This document shows positions 52,953 through 62,266 of a DNA stretch of 64,000 bases, piece after piece. The notes beneath the pieces were generated by a model. The model was not told where the DNA came from, searched no databases, and saw only the letters and a list, made by a program, of their open reading frames with translations. The stretch spans positions 434,001-498,000 of the forward strand of contig JRWQ01000001.1 in assembly GCA_000775715.1 (NCBI GenBank), written 5' to 3'. The position numbers and the translations under genes are program-made. Source of the DNA: Vibrio tubiashii (GTDB taxonomy: Bacteria > Pseudomonadota > Gammaproteobacteria > Enterobacterales > Vibrionaceae). Numbering within the stretch: position 1 is the first letter of the stretch; every line of letters begins with the position of its first letter.

Positions 52953-53966
52953 ATGGTTTTCACCCGCCCTGCTCCGGATAGCTTAATATCGACAAACGGT
53001 AAACCCAGCTATGGTCATTTTGATGGTATTCCAAACAGGATAAATACTCAGCGCTTTGACTATCGCAACAGCATGGACAAACCTGCAGGTAGGTTGGCCA
53101 AGTATTTCCACTACAAGCAATTTCAGTTCGTGAGTATAAAAACACCACGCTACGTCATTGGCTTAGCTCTAGCCGATATTCGCTATCTCGGCTCTTCATT
53201 TTGCTACATCTACGACGTCGAAAACGACTCAATCAAAGAACACTCTTGGCTGCGTCCACTATGGTTCAGCAAGAAGATGACTGCCTCGCCATTTTCTGGA
53301 ACGAGCCAGATAGCAGGGGGCAAGCTACGGTTCGATATTTCACATGGGCAATGGCACGTCACAGCACACAATCATAGTCTGAAGCTCGATGTGACCTTGC
53401 ATTGCCAGCCTGCGAGCTTGCCATTATCGGTTTGCACACCGACAGCATATTCCGGTTGGACATACACGCAAAAACACAACGCCCTGAGCGTCACAGGCAC
53501 ACTTGAAATCGATGGAACCAGCGTAGATTTAGATCATGCGCTCGCCAGTTACGACTTCTCTGCTGGTTATATGCGTCGTGAAACGAGTTGGCGCTGGGCT
53601 AGTATCAATACTAGCGATGGCCAAAATTCGCTTGGCCTCAATCTTGCGGCCGGAGTCAATGAAACCGGTAGCTGTGAGAATGCGCTGTGGGTCAACGGTG
53701 ACAGGCATCTCCTCAATCCGGTGCACTTTACTTTCGACAGAGACCACATCAAGCAAAATTGGCATATCCACTCAGGTGATGGTCGAATCGAGCTGCAATT
53801 TACACCTATCAACCAGCGCAGCGAAAAGCTCAACTTACTGCTCCTGAAAAGCAACTTTCGCCAGTTTATCGGTCACTTTAGTGGCTTTGTTATCGACACT
53901 AAGGGAGAAAAGCACCTGTTTAACAGCGTGCTGGGGCTAACCGAAGATCACTTTGCCAAATGGTAA
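52953..53966 (+). CDS. DUF2804 domain-containing protein
   Basis: The 337-aa protein matches the DUF2804 family: an opening with GHFDGIPNRINTQRF, an internal WRWASINTSDG segment and a beta-rich body. No signal peptide is evident. The family is often encoded with lipid or fatty acid metabolism genes, and here the next gene, 20 nt downstream, is a fatty acid hydroxylase-family enzyme. The function is not established. Confidence 0.8.
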   Translation: MVFTRPAPDSLISTNGKPSYGHFDGIPNRINTQRFDYRNSMDKPAGRLAKYFHYKQFQFVSIKTPRYVIGLALADIRYLGSSFCYIYDVENDSIKEHSWLRPLWFSKKMTASPFSGTSQIAGGKLRFDISHGQWHVTAHNHSLKLDVTLHCQPASLPLSVCTPTAYSGWTYTQKHNALSVTGTLEIDGTSVDLDHALASYDFSAGYMRRETSWRWASINTSDGQNSLGLNLAAGVNETGSCENALWVNGDRHLLNPVHFTFDRDHIKQNWHIHSGDGRIELQFTPINQRSEKLNLLLLKSNFRQFIGHFSGFVIDTKGEKHLFNSVLGLTEDHFAKW

Positions 53967-53986
53967 CCTATTGGAGGGGTTAAGAA

Positions 53987-54838
53987 ATGGAATTTGAAAA
54001 CATAATTGATCACCCAGAATGGTTGCTCATGCTGCTCGCGCCCCTGTTTATCGCATTGATGCTAGCTGAGTATTTTATCGGCCAAAGACGGGGAAACCTA
54101 CCGGAAAACTCAAGCTACAAATTGCCCGAAGTACTGTGTAACTTCTCGCTCGCAGGAATGCATCAGCTTGCCGATCTTCTAACTGGGTTACTGATAGCAA
54201 AAGGCTATTTGTGGATATTTGGTTGGAAGTTATTTGACATCGATATAAGCGCAGCCTCATTCATTATTCTTCTGATTCTACAGGATTTTTGCTACTACTG
54301 GTTTCATCGTGCGAGTCATAGAATTCGTTGGATGTGGGCGGCTCATGTCGCGCATCACAGTTCAGAGAGGATGAATTTTAGCACCGCGTTTCGTCAAAGC
54401 TTAATGTACCCTATCGCTGGGATGTGGCTGTTCTGGGTGCCTTTGGTCATCGTCGGCTTCGAACCTAAATGGGTGGTCTTTGCTGTTTTACTCAATTTGG
54501 GCTTGCAGTTCTTCGTCCACACCCAGTGGATTCGCTCACTGGGGATACTTGAGCGAGTGTTTAACACCCCATCACACCACCGAGTTCATCACGGACGTAA
54601 TCCACAGTACATAGACAAAAACTACGCTGGCGTGTTGATCATTTGGGATAAGCTCTTTGGTACCTACGAGCCAGAGGTCGAGACAGTGCGCTACGGGATT
54701 ACCAAGCCAGTGAATAGCTATAACCCACTTACTGTCACCTTTTCTGAATGGCGAGACATGTTCACTGCTGCGCAAAACGCGTCATGCTTGAAACAAGGTT
54801 TAGCTGTTTTCCTTACACCGCCCAATGACAAACAATGA
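53987..54838 (+). CDS. Sterol desaturase/fatty acid hydroxylase family protein
   Basis: The 283-aa membrane protein has four to five TM segments and the histidine clusters HRASHR, HVAHHS and HHRVHH that bind a di-iron centre. It should hydroxylate or desaturate a lipid. TTGGAGG lies before the ATG. It is co-directional with the DUF2804 gene, 20 nt downstream, forming a probable two-gene lipid-modifying operon under the AraC regulator. Confidence 0.85.
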   Translation: MEFENIIDHPEWLLMLLAPLFIALMLAEYFIGQRRGNLPENSSYKLPEVLCNFSLAGMHQLADLLTGLLIAKGYLWIFGWKLFDIDISAASFIILLILQDFCYYWFHRASHRIRWMWAAHVAHHSSERMNFSTAFRQSLMYPIAGMWLFWVPLVIVGFEPKWVVFAVLLNLGLQFFVHTQWIRSLGILERVFNTPSHHRVHHGRNPQYIDKNYAGVLIIWDKLFGTYEPEVETVRYGITKPVNSYNPLTVTFSEWRDMFTAAQNASCLKQGLAVFLTPPNDKQ

Positions 54839-54854
54839 CCGTGCGCTTTAACAG

Positions 54855-55103
54855 CTAACCCCAACCATGAGGCATACTCTCATCCTCGTTGTATTCTGCA
54901 CCACAAACCGTGCACTTGTAGTAACTCACCATAGTGGGCGATTTATGAGTGCCGAAAATCACATCCGCCACAATACTCAGTAAACGAGCCTTCCAGCTGT
55001 TTCTTTTGCGCTGATTCTCCTCGATTTCCTCTGTGCTCAACCTTCTGTGGGACGTCTTTTGATTACAGTTGGTACAGTGTAAGAGGGTTTCACTTTGCGG
55101 CAT
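54855..55103 (-). CDS. Small zinc-ribbon protein
   Basis: The 82-aa protein has two CxxC pairs: CTNCNQK near the N-terminus and CTVCGAE near the C-terminus, typical of a zinc ribbon. A hydrophobic segment (ARLLSIVADVIFG) lies between them. ATG 55103 has AAGGAA 6 nt upstream and is preferred to the longer ORF. The function is unknown. It is convergent with the hydroxylase-family gene. Confidence 0.7.
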   Translation of the reverse strand: MPQSETLLHCTNCNQKTSHRRLSTEEIEENQRKRNSWKARLLSIVADVIFGTHKSPTMVSYYKCTVCGAEYNEDESMPHGWG

Positions 55104-55195
55104 TTTCGTTTCCTTATAAACGACGGATTTCACTAAGCTCAACAACGAACGAGCTATAATCCATTTATACCTGACAAAAGAAAAAATACCGAGTG

Positions 55196-55351
55196 TTAAT
55201 CATCCACAATTGGCATTTTTAAGGCTGAGTAGCGTTTTTTACAGCGAAGATTTAATAAATGACGCTTTTCCTCTTCACATAATTTTAACCAGTACCCAGC
55301 TTCATGCTGCTGCCAAAAGTAAACAAAAGTCTTGCGGTGTTTCATACCCAT
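55196..55351 (-). CDS. Possible small protein (51 aa)
   Basis: An ORF too short for routine prediction encodes a protein rich in charged and aromatic residues, starting MGMKHRKTFVYFWQQHEAGY. The codons read as natural protein, but the Shine-Dalgarno (AGTAGG, 12 nt upstream) is weak. ATG 55345 is an alternative start. It may be real or a decayed fragment. I do not recognise it. Confidence 0.35.
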   Translation of the reverse strand: MGMKHRKTFVYFWQQHEAGYWLKLCEEEKRHLLNLRCKKRYSALKMPIVDD

Positions 55352-55584
55352 AAACGACTAAACCTACTTTATCGTTGAGCTACTTTGCTTACGACTTTCA
55401 GCAATCACCAAACAGCGCTTGTCAAAGTAGCCAACTATACCCAAATTGCAGGGCTTCATAATGACTAGGTTAGTTTAATTCGAGAGACACATACGAGTAA
55501 TGAATATCTGATATGCATTACCAATAGGGCCATAGAAATGTGGGAATAATTGCTAGTAAGCTGGGAGGGTCGTCTCCTTGGTAT

Positions 55585-55755
55585 TCAGCTTTTCTCAAAT
55601 GTCCCAATCGTCTCAATAGCTCCTGCCATCATCTGTGTCGCCTCTGGCTTCTTAGATGACTTTTGCATTGCAATTGAGCTCTGTTGTAAGCGCGCTCTCA
55701 GTTCATCTAGTTCTTTTTGAACATTAGTTTTTTCAGTATCTTGTCCATTATTCAT
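55585..55755 (-). CDS. Possible small helical protein (56 aa)
   Basis: The ORF is divergent from the LysR gene at 55851 and encodes a hydrophilic, helical protein starting MNNGQDTEKTNVQKELDELR and ending AIETIGTFEKS. The helical heptad-like pattern suggests a short coiled coil. The ribosome site (GGTG) is weak. It might be a target of the divergent LysR regulator. I know of no family. Confidence 0.45.
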   Translation of the reverse strand: MNNGQDTEKTNVQKELDELRARLQQSSIAMQKSSKKPEATQMMAGAIETIGTFEKS

Positions 55756-55850
55756 TGTTTACACCATAAATTTACTTTGTGATGTAACATAATCATCTAT
55801 TAAAATGATATTGTGTAGTTATGTAATATCTAAAAAATAGATAGATTATA

Positions 55851-56705
55851 ATGTTTACGCTTCAACAGTTAGAAACCTTAGTTGCCTGTGTAGAACTTGG
55901 ATCCTTCTCCGCCGCAGCAAGAAAGTTAGGAAAAGCGCAATCCGCCATCAGTACCGCGATTGCCAACTTAGAAATTGATACAGACACTTTAATATTTGAT
56001 CGCTCCTCTCGCACCCCACAACTGACTCCAGAAGGAAAACGTCTCTACTCCTATTCGGTGAGTCTATTGAGCGATGCCTACCAGATAGAACACATGATGA
56101 AGGCATTTAGCTCTAACGTGGAAGAAACATTAACCATCGCAATAAATGCGTTATTGCTCACACCTAAGTTGTACGAAGCTTTAAATGAGTTCTACTTGCT
56201 TTTTCCTTATACACAGCTCAATTTGAACATTGTCGAAAACCACCTTGTCGCTGATATGGTTGCAAAAAACGAAGCCGATATTGGTTTTATGCTTTGGGGG
56301 CCGGAGCCTCCATGCGATGTAGAGCTCGGCTTAATTGGTTATATTTCCTTTTCCATAGCCGTTCATCAATCACATCCTCTGGCGTCAAGTTCAAATGTTC
56401 AGTTTAAAAAAGTAAAAAATTACCACCAAGTACTTTTAAAAGATTCCCCTTTGCACTACAACATCCCACTCTCACGATCTAACTCTATCGTTAATAATTT
56501 AGAAGGAGTTATTGAACTTACTAAAATCAACTGTAATTGGAGTTTATTGCCACATCACGTAATAAATAGTCACTGCAATTTGAGAAAACTAGACATTATC
56601 GGTGAAGAAAAGGATTGGTTGCTACAAGTTGATCGAGTTACCAGCCAAAAACACGGTAAAGCAACCCAATGGTTAATTGATAAGAGTACTACGCTCTATA
56701 CCTAG
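55851..56705 (+). CDS. LysR family transcriptional regulator
   Basis: The 284-aa regulator has a winged helix at residues ~3-60 (SFSAAARKLGKAQSAISTAI) and a LysR effector domain that is slightly short at the C-terminus. It lies 126 bp upstream of an AhpD-like gene on the same strand and is divergent from a small ORF. It could control either. The ligand is unknown. Confidence 0.83.
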   Translation: MFTLQQLETLVACVELGSFSAAARKLGKAQSAISTAIANLEIDTDTLIFDRSSRTPQLTPEGKRLYSYSVSLLSDAYQIEHMMKAFSSNVEETLTIAINALLLTPKLYEALNEFYLLFPYTQLNLNIVENHLVADMVAKNEADIGFMLWGPEPPCDVELGLIGYISFSIAVHQSHPLASSSNVQFKKVKNYHQVLLKDSPLHYNIPLSRSNSIVNNLEGVIELTKINCNWSLLPHHVINSHCNLRKLDIIGEEKDWLLQVDRVTSQKHGKATQWLIDKSTTLYT

Positions 56706-56831
56706 TGCAAAAGAGAGAGTGATTATTAGCATTCAATATTGATCATCTATCTTTAGCAATCGCATGTCGAAAATCTTCAATCTTTTGCGAAGTACGTTTT
56801 TTATCATTTAAAAAAACAAAGGAGAATGACC

Positions 56832-57293
56832 ATGCAAAAGAGACTCAACTACATCGACATAGCACCGAAGGCCATCAACATTCTGTTTTCTCAGGAACAA
56901 TACTTCCATGAGCAATTTCACCAATCGAACACCATGAACATGACCATCTGGGAACTGGTTAAGCTGCGTGTTTCACAAATCAATCAGTGCGCATTTTGTA
57001 TCGATATGCACAGTAAAGATGCACTTAAGCTAGGTGAAAAACCTGAACGCATATGGGGACTTAGTGCGTGGAAAGATATGCCGTTTTATAGCGATACAGA
57101 GCAGGTTGCGCTGAGCTGGGCTGAACTGATTACTTCGGGCTTACCAGTAGATGATGAACCCTATGAGCTGACCTTGAATACCTTTGGAGAAGAAGCTATG
57201 GTCAACCTAACCATTGCAATCAATGCGATCAACAGTTGGAACCGTATAGCTAAGGTATTTAAGCCACAGGTCGGAGTGTATCAGCCTAAATAA
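56832..57293 (+). CDS. Carboxymuconolactone decarboxylase family protein (AhpD-like)
   Basis: The 153-aa protein has the AhpD-like active-site motif NQCAFCIDMH near residue 55, with the CxxC pair and downstream His used for thiol-dependent peroxide reduction. Other family members are lactone decarboxylases, so the exact activity is open. ATG 56832 has AAAGGAG 7 nt upstream; an ATG at 56826 is too close to that site. It is probably single-gene. Confidence 0.82.
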   Translation: MQKRLNYIDIAPKAINILFSQEQYFHEQFHQSNTMNMTIWELVKLRVSQINQCAFCIDMHSKDALKLGEKPERIWGLSAWKDMPFYSDTEQVALSWAELITSGLPVDDEPYELTLNTFGEEAMVNLTIAINAINSWNRIAKVFKPQVGVYQPK

Positions 57294-57333
57294 TCCAGTT
57301 TAGGTGATTCTAATCCGTACATTGCTGCTCACA

Positions 57334-57389
57334 CCTCAACTTAAAACAGCGATAAATCAATTTATGAAACTTTATCATTTAAGTTGAGG
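57334..57389. promoter_or_regulatory. Long inverted repeat upstream of the AraC gene
   Basis: A perfect 12-bp inverted repeat, CCTCAACTTAAA (57334-57345) and TTTAAGTTGAGG (57378-57389), encloses an inner GATAAA/TTTATC pair (57351-57356 and 57371-57376). It lies just 17 nt upstream of the TTG start of the next gene. It may be an operator or a leader hairpin. Confidence 0.45.
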
Positions 57390-57406
57390 TTATATAGGAT
57401 AATTCA

Positions 57407-58135
57407 TTGGAATTTGAGATTTTCAAACCACAAGGCGTTTTAGCAGGCTATGTTCAGGCGATCTGGGCGGTTTCCGTAGAGCCTGACGCAACGCAAACGG
57501 TACGTAAGCAATTACTCAGCGACGCGGGTACAGGAGTGGTGTTCATTTTGCAAAATCAAGTGCAGATGGACGACGACTGGCAAGAACCAGGCGTTCTACT
57601 CCTGCCAGTCAGCACTGTCGCACATCAGGTCAGTCTTTCGCCAGGCGCAGTGATGGCGGGTGTACGCTTTCATCCAGCGGTTGGCTACCAGTTACTCGGG
57701 CAACGCTTGGAACAAGCATTACGAGTTGAAGATGGCCATCCTCTCGCTTGTTCGGCGTTTTCCACATTTAACTCTCTCCTGGCGACACGTTCTCCGTCAG
57801 CGAGAATTTGTGCATTGTATCGTTGGGTTGGGGCTCTAATCACAGAATGTAAGCCTAAAGAAGTCGGCCATATTATTAACGAGCAACATGGAACAATCAG
57901 TCAGCGACAAAGAGAACGTAACTTTCAAAAATGGTTAGGCATTACACCTAAACATTACCAGCGGATTAGACGAGTGAAGCAGACTTTTGAACAGCTTCGA
58001 GCGCAACCTAATGTCGTTTTATCGGATCTAGCTCTAGAGCAGGGTTTTGCCGATCAGGCGCACATGACCAGAGAATGTAAGCAGATTGCACGAATGACGC
58101 CTAAGCAATTTGTACGGATGATACACATATCGTAG
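57407..58135 (+). CDS. AraC family helix-turn-helix regulator (DUF6597-type N-terminus)
   Basis: The 242-aa protein has an N-terminal beta-rich region starting MEFEIFKPQGVLAGYVQAIW with GVRFHPAVGY, as in the DUF6597-type AraC regulators, and a C-terminal AraC DNA-binding domain (LGITPKHYQRIRRV; LALEQGFADQAHMTREC). The start is TTG 57407, with AGGA 7 nt upstream. A long inverted repeat lies directly in front of it. The target genes are unknown; the gene is convergent with a hybrid kinase. Confidence 0.8.
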   Translation: MEFEIFKPQGVLAGYVQAIWAVSVEPDATQTVRKQLLSDAGTGVVFILQNQVQMDDDWQEPGVLLLPVSTVAHQVSLSPGAVMAGVRFHPAVGYQLLGQRLEQALRVEDGHPLACSAFSTFNSLLATRSPSARICALYRWVGALITECKPKEVGHIINEQHGTISQRQRERNFQKWLGITPKHYQRIRRVKQTFEQLRAQPNVVLSDLALEQGFADQAHMTRECKQIARMTPKQFVRMIHIS

Positions 58136-58144
58136 GCAATAGCT

Positions 58145-60283
58145 TTACACTGGCGGTGTTTCTGAACGCTGGTACTTTTCTATCGTCTTCTGCATCAAAT
58201 CCAGCCTGACAGGTTTCGGCAGTACATCATTAAACCCTTGTTCAAGGTACGATAAAACATCCTTTTCGAAAGTATTGGCGGTCAGAGCAATTATCGCCGT
58301 GCCTGGCGCTAAATTGTCTTCTCGGATTCGTTTCATCGCTTCAATCCCATCCATGACTGGCATTTGGATATCCATAAAAATGAGATCGAACGTTTTCTCT
58401 GCCAGTATCTCTAAACACTCTTGACCATCATTGGCCACCTCAGAACGTACGTTTAGGGTTGAGAGCATCTTAGATGCAACAATTTGATTGACCTTCATGT
58501 CTTCAACAATGAGCACAGACAAAGATGGCATTGAGTTATCAATCTCATCTTTACCCAGGTTCGATTCAGGGGCAAAAAGGCTACAAAGTGTATTGAGCAA
58601 GTGGTAAAAATCATAGGGCTTACTGAGCTTGGTTAAGTTATCTAAGTTAGGTAGATCCACCCCGACACCAGTATAAGCAATCACATGTGAAATCCCGGGT
58701 TGAGACTGAACCAATTGCTTGAGATTAACCTTATCGTGTTCATTATGAACGTAAACCAACACACTACCCTTACTAGGAGCATAGAGATTAAGTCGCGACA
58801 GTTCATCAACAATCACGTTTCGCACAAAAGCATTTTCAGCCAGCACACTGACTTGCTCGGTTAATGAACTTGGTAGCTCAAAACTCTGTTGACCGACAAT
58901 TTCAACCGGGACACTAACCATGAAAGTCGTACCGAGCTTCATCTTACTTTGCACTGATAAGGTACCGCCCATCAACTGCACCAAAGATTGACTGATCGAC
59001 AACCCTAACCCCGTTCCTCCATACTTGCGGGTGATGGAGTCATCAGCCTGAGTAAACTCTTCGAACACCTTAGAAAGCTGTTCTTCATTCATTCCGATGC
59101 CCGTGTCCTGAACCTTGATACTCAACATACTGGTTTCAATATCAATGTCGAAATGAATATCAACAAATCCGTGAGCAGTAAACTTCACCGCGTTATAACT
59201 CAAGTTATTGACGATTTGCAGTAGTTTGGTTTTATCCGCCACGATCTGGTAGTTCTTATCTAACGAGGTAGAAAAATACACCTCGACGTCAGGCTTACTC
59301 ATCTCAATAAAAATGGTTTTTGACACATCTACTAGCTCTTCACAATAGAAGGTATCACGTTCCAGCTTCACCTTACCTTGTTCTATCTTGCTGATATCGA
59401 GCACACTGTTGATGAGCTTAAGCAGATGTTGCCCAGAGCTATTGATTAATGATGTAAACTGCCGAGTTTGATCATCACAATCAACGTAATACTCTTTTTG
59501 GCTTAAGCCGATAACCGAGTTTAGTGGTGTGCGCATCTCATGGGACATGTTAGCCAAAAAGCGCGCTTTTGCCATTGCACTCTCCTCAGCCAGTTTTTTA
59601 GCCGCTTCCATGTTATCTGTGCGCTCTTTCAAGTCATGGGCAAGCTTAATCTGATTGACGTACATCCATGAGATAGCGCCAATCATGATCATCGAAATAA
59701 GCAGAATCAAACCAAGATAGAGTGACTGCCTGTCGTAGAAGTCTTCTTTAAACTGGGCAAACTGCATCTGGTTTTTCTGTACGTTCGAGACGAAATTGGA
59801 AAGGTACAGATTCAAGTCGCCATAAACTGCATCGAGCTCTTTTAACACATTAGCTGTCAGCGAGTCGCTATCGATACTGACACTGTTTAGGCGCAGAAAT
59901 ACGCCTTCAATATCGAATACAATTTTAGACAATTTCTTCAAGTCGCCATATTGCTGATGGATTCTTTGAGTTCGCTCGGCTTGGAAATCTTGCAAAATGC
60001 TTGAGCGCTGAACTCGAGCCTTGATCTTTAATTTAGCGAGTGTGCGATTTGAAGGGTTGGCCACAAACACTAGGAGTTCATTTTTAACCGACAACAACTT
60101 ACCTTTGGCTGACAAGTTGTTGTTCACGATCGTCACATAGGGCTGAGGCGAGACATTCTTAATCTCGGACTGGGAGTAAAAAACATAGCCAATGATAAAC
60201 ATCAAAGAAACACACATGATGCCAATGATGATTGAGAATGCGTGACCGGGTTTGCCCCGGGTTTGAGGACTCGAACTACTCAA
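58145..60283 (-). CDS. Hybrid sensor histidine kinase/response regulator
   Basis: The 712-aa inner-membrane protein has TM segments at about residues 17-37 and 190-210, with ~150 periplasmic residues between them. It then has a coiled linker, a HisKA domain with H248 in ANMSHEMRTPLNS, and an ATPase domain (GTGLGLSISQSLV). A partly degenerate domain follows, then a C-terminal receiver with D638 in FMDIQMPVMDG. It starts with TTG 60283, 8 nt inside the end of the upstream periplasmic gene, so translation is coupled. Its output partner (Hpt protein or regulator) is not encoded nearby. Confidence 0.87.
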   Translation of the reverse strand: MSSSSPQTRGKPGHAFSIIIGIMCVSLMFIIGYVFYSQSEIKNVSPQPYVTIVNNNLSAKGKLLSVKNELLVFVANPSNRTLAKLKIKARVQRSSILQDFQAERTQRIHQQYGDLKKLSKIVFDIEGVFLRLNSVSIDSDSLTANVLKELDAVYGDLNLYLSNFVSNVQKNQMQFAQFKEDFYDRQSLYLGLILLISMIMIGAISWMYVNQIKLAHDLKERTDNMEAAKKLAEESAMAKARFLANMSHEMRTPLNSVIGLSQKEYYVDCDDQTRQFTSLINSSGQHLLKLINSVLDISKIEQGKVKLERDTFYCEELVDVSKTIFIEMSKPDVEVYFSTSLDKNYQIVADKTKLLQIVNNLSYNAVKFTAHGFVDIHFDIDIETSMLSIKVQDTGIGMNEEQLSKVFEEFTQADDSITRKYGGTGLGLSISQSLVQLMGGTLSVQSKMKLGTTFMVSVPVEIVGQQSFELPSSLTEQVSVLAENAFVRNVIVDELSRLNLYAPSKGSVLVYVHNEHDKVNLKQLVQSQPGISHVIAYTGVGVDLPNLDNLTKLSKPYDFYHLLNTLCSLFAPESNLGKDEIDNSMPSLSVLIVEDMKVNQIVASKMLSTLNVRSEVANDGQECLEILAEKTFDLIFMDIQMPVMDGIEAMKRIREDNLAPGTAIIALTANTFEKDVLSYLEQGFNDVLPKPVRLDLMQKTIEKYQRSETPPV

Positions 60284-60776
60284 CGACGATTTCTCTCACT
60301 TGCCATACCGATAGACTGTAGTAGAAATCGTTTCTCAACTCAGCATGATCAGCAAACGGGAATACGACAAAGAATGGCCCCTTGTCATCAATCGTCAAAC
60401 GCTTTCCGGCTTCATGCGTTGCGAGTAATACTTGATATTTATCGAGGTCCGACACCGGAACAGTCACCACATAGTCATCCCACGCAATAATTCTCACCGA
60501 TTCACCACGCGATTTAACTAACTCAAGAATGCTACTAATCGTTGGTCCTTTGTATTCTACCGTTTGTTCAACCACGTGGTTATTGGTATGGACTGTCACC
60601 TGTTGCAATTGATCAATCATAGCTTGATCAAACTCAACCCCTTGATCTGAGTTTGACTCAGTAATATTGCCTGAAACCCACAGAATCGGCTCACCCGCTG
60701 GAGCTGAAAGCGCCAAGACACTTTGGCTAAACAACAATAAGATACTGACAATAACTGCCGCTAACGTTTTCTGCAT
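60276..60776 (-). CDS. Periplasmic molybdopterin-oxidoreductase-fold protein lacking cysteine
   Basis: The 166-aa protein has a signal peptide ending near SVLALS-APAG. Its body (EYKGPTISSILELV, then DDYVVTVPVSDLDKYQVLLA) resembles the sulfite-oxidase-like molybdopterin-binding domain. There is no cysteine in the whole sequence, so the molybdenum ligand is missing and catalysis is unlikely. It overlaps the kinase start and is probably a ligand-binding input for it (inference). ATG 60776 was chosen because GAGG lies just upstream. Confidence 0.6.
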   Translation of the reverse strand: MQKTLAAVIVSILLLFSQSVLALSAPAGEPILWVSGNITESNSDQGVEFDQAMIDQLQQVTVHTNNHVVEQTVEYKGPTISSILELVKSRGESVRIIAWDDYVVTVPVSDLDKYQVLLATHEAGKRLTIDDKGPFFVVFPFADHAELRNDFYYSLSVWQVREIVVE

Positions 60777-61042
60777 AAAAGCCTCAATGATCATAGTGAT
60801 ATAGAAAGTTACGAAATAACAAATACGCTTTCAAATCAGTATAGACAAAGAATAGCTATGCGCTGCAATTAACTTAGCTTATCTCATTGAATCAAAGATA
60901 GTTTGCCTATCGCTCCCAACACATTTAGAGCTTGGTTCTTAGACCAAAGCCTCATTGCTCAAACGCGTCTTACCTGACACCATTCCACACCGAATATGTC
61001 ACCAAACACATAACTAAAAATAACCAATGAAAACGTCATAAA

Positions 61043-62248
61043 ATGCAGATATGGGATAAACACATCGTCAATCAGAACAGCCTCGCTGGAGTGGGTGCTA
61101 CGCTGATTGGCGTTGGTATCGGACGCTTCGCCTACATCGCCTTGATCCCAGCTCTTATTCAAAGTGGTTGGTTTAGTGAAAGCGATGTCTCTTACTTGGG
61201 TGTAGCCACACTCATTGGTTATATCGCTGGTGCTCCCGCCGTTAATATGCTGTTGAAGTTTGTCAGTATAGGTCAACTAATTCGCGGTACTATGCTCATC
61301 AGTAGCTTGAGCTACTTCAGCTGTGCATGGCAAGAAGCGCCTCTGGCTTGGTTCTACGTATGGCGAACACTCGCAGGGGTCGCCGGAGCAGTGTTGATGG
61401 TCGCGGCTCCTCCAGTGATCATGCGCAGTTTCGACGCCAAAGTGAAAGCTAGGGTTAGTGGCGTGGTCTTTTCTGGCATCGGCCTTGGTGCAATGCTCTC
61501 TGGCACTTTAATACCTTTACTTGTTTATATGAGTATTACTTCTGCGTGGCTAGGAATGGGAATGATAGTTCTAGTTACAACCGTGTTAACTTGGGATCGT
61601 TGGGGGGAGCAAACTCCTCTAACTAGCGCACCCTATGTCAATACCTCGTTCTCACTACTTTCTAGAACGCAACGAATCAACGTCACCCTGGTGCTCGTCG
61701 CTTACGGCTTGTGTGCAATCGGATACTTGCCTCATACCTTATTTTGGGTCGACTTTATCGTTAGAGAGCTAGAGATGTCTTTGATGAGCGGAGGACTATT
61801 TTGGGCGACCTTCGGGGTTGGCGCGGCAATCGGCCCCATGCTCACTGGCACTATGGGTGATAGTTTAGGTACGAAGCGATCTCTATGCATTGCTTTTGGT
61901 CTAAAAGCTTTTGCTGTTGTACTACCTTTCATTAGTACGCAGCCTGCGCCTTTGTTCATTTCCTCACTACTGGTCGGAATATTTACCCCTGGGATAGTGA
62001 CACTGGTTTCAACCTATACCTTGGAGTGTGTCGGCTACGAACTCCATACCAAAGCCTGGAGCGCAATGACACTGTCCTTTGCCGTCGCTCAGGGCATTGG
62101 AGGGTTGGTGATGGCCTATTTCATTAGCCAAATGACCTCCTACCTTCCGCTATTTATTTTCAGTAGTTGTGCTTTGGTGCTGGCGTTTATCTGCGTTTTT
62201 TACACCTCACCCACTTCTATTCAACGCTATCCGGCCAGATCCGTTTAA
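61043..62248 (+). CDS. MFS transporter, YbfB/YjiJ family
   Basis: The 401-aa inner-membrane protein has about 12 TM segments and the opening GVGATLIGVGIGRFAYIALIPALI typical of YbfB/YjiJ-type major facilitator proteins. The substrate is unknown. A glutathione S-transferase-like gene follows 18 nt later and is probably co-transcribed. Confidence 0.82.
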   Translation: MQIWDKHIVNQNSLAGVGATLIGVGIGRFAYIALIPALIQSGWFSESDVSYLGVATLIGYIAGAPAVNMLLKFVSIGQLIRGTMLISSLSYFSCAWQEAPLAWFYVWRTLAGVAGAVLMVAAPPVIMRSFDAKVKARVSGVVFSGIGLGAMLSGTLIPLLVYMSITSAWLGMGMIVLVTTVLTWDRWGEQTPLTSAPYVNTSFSLLSRTQRINVTLVLVAYGLCAIGYLPHTLFWVDFIVRELEMSLMSGGLFWATFGVGAAIGPMLTGTMGDSLGTKRSLCIAFGLKAFAVVLPFISTQPAPLFISSLLVGIFTPGIVTLVSTYTLECVGYELHTKAWSAMTLSFAVAQGIGGLVMAYFISQMTSYLPLFIFSSCALVLAFICVFYTSPTSIQRYPARSV

Positions 62249-62266
62249 CTAAAGAAAGGACTCTCT

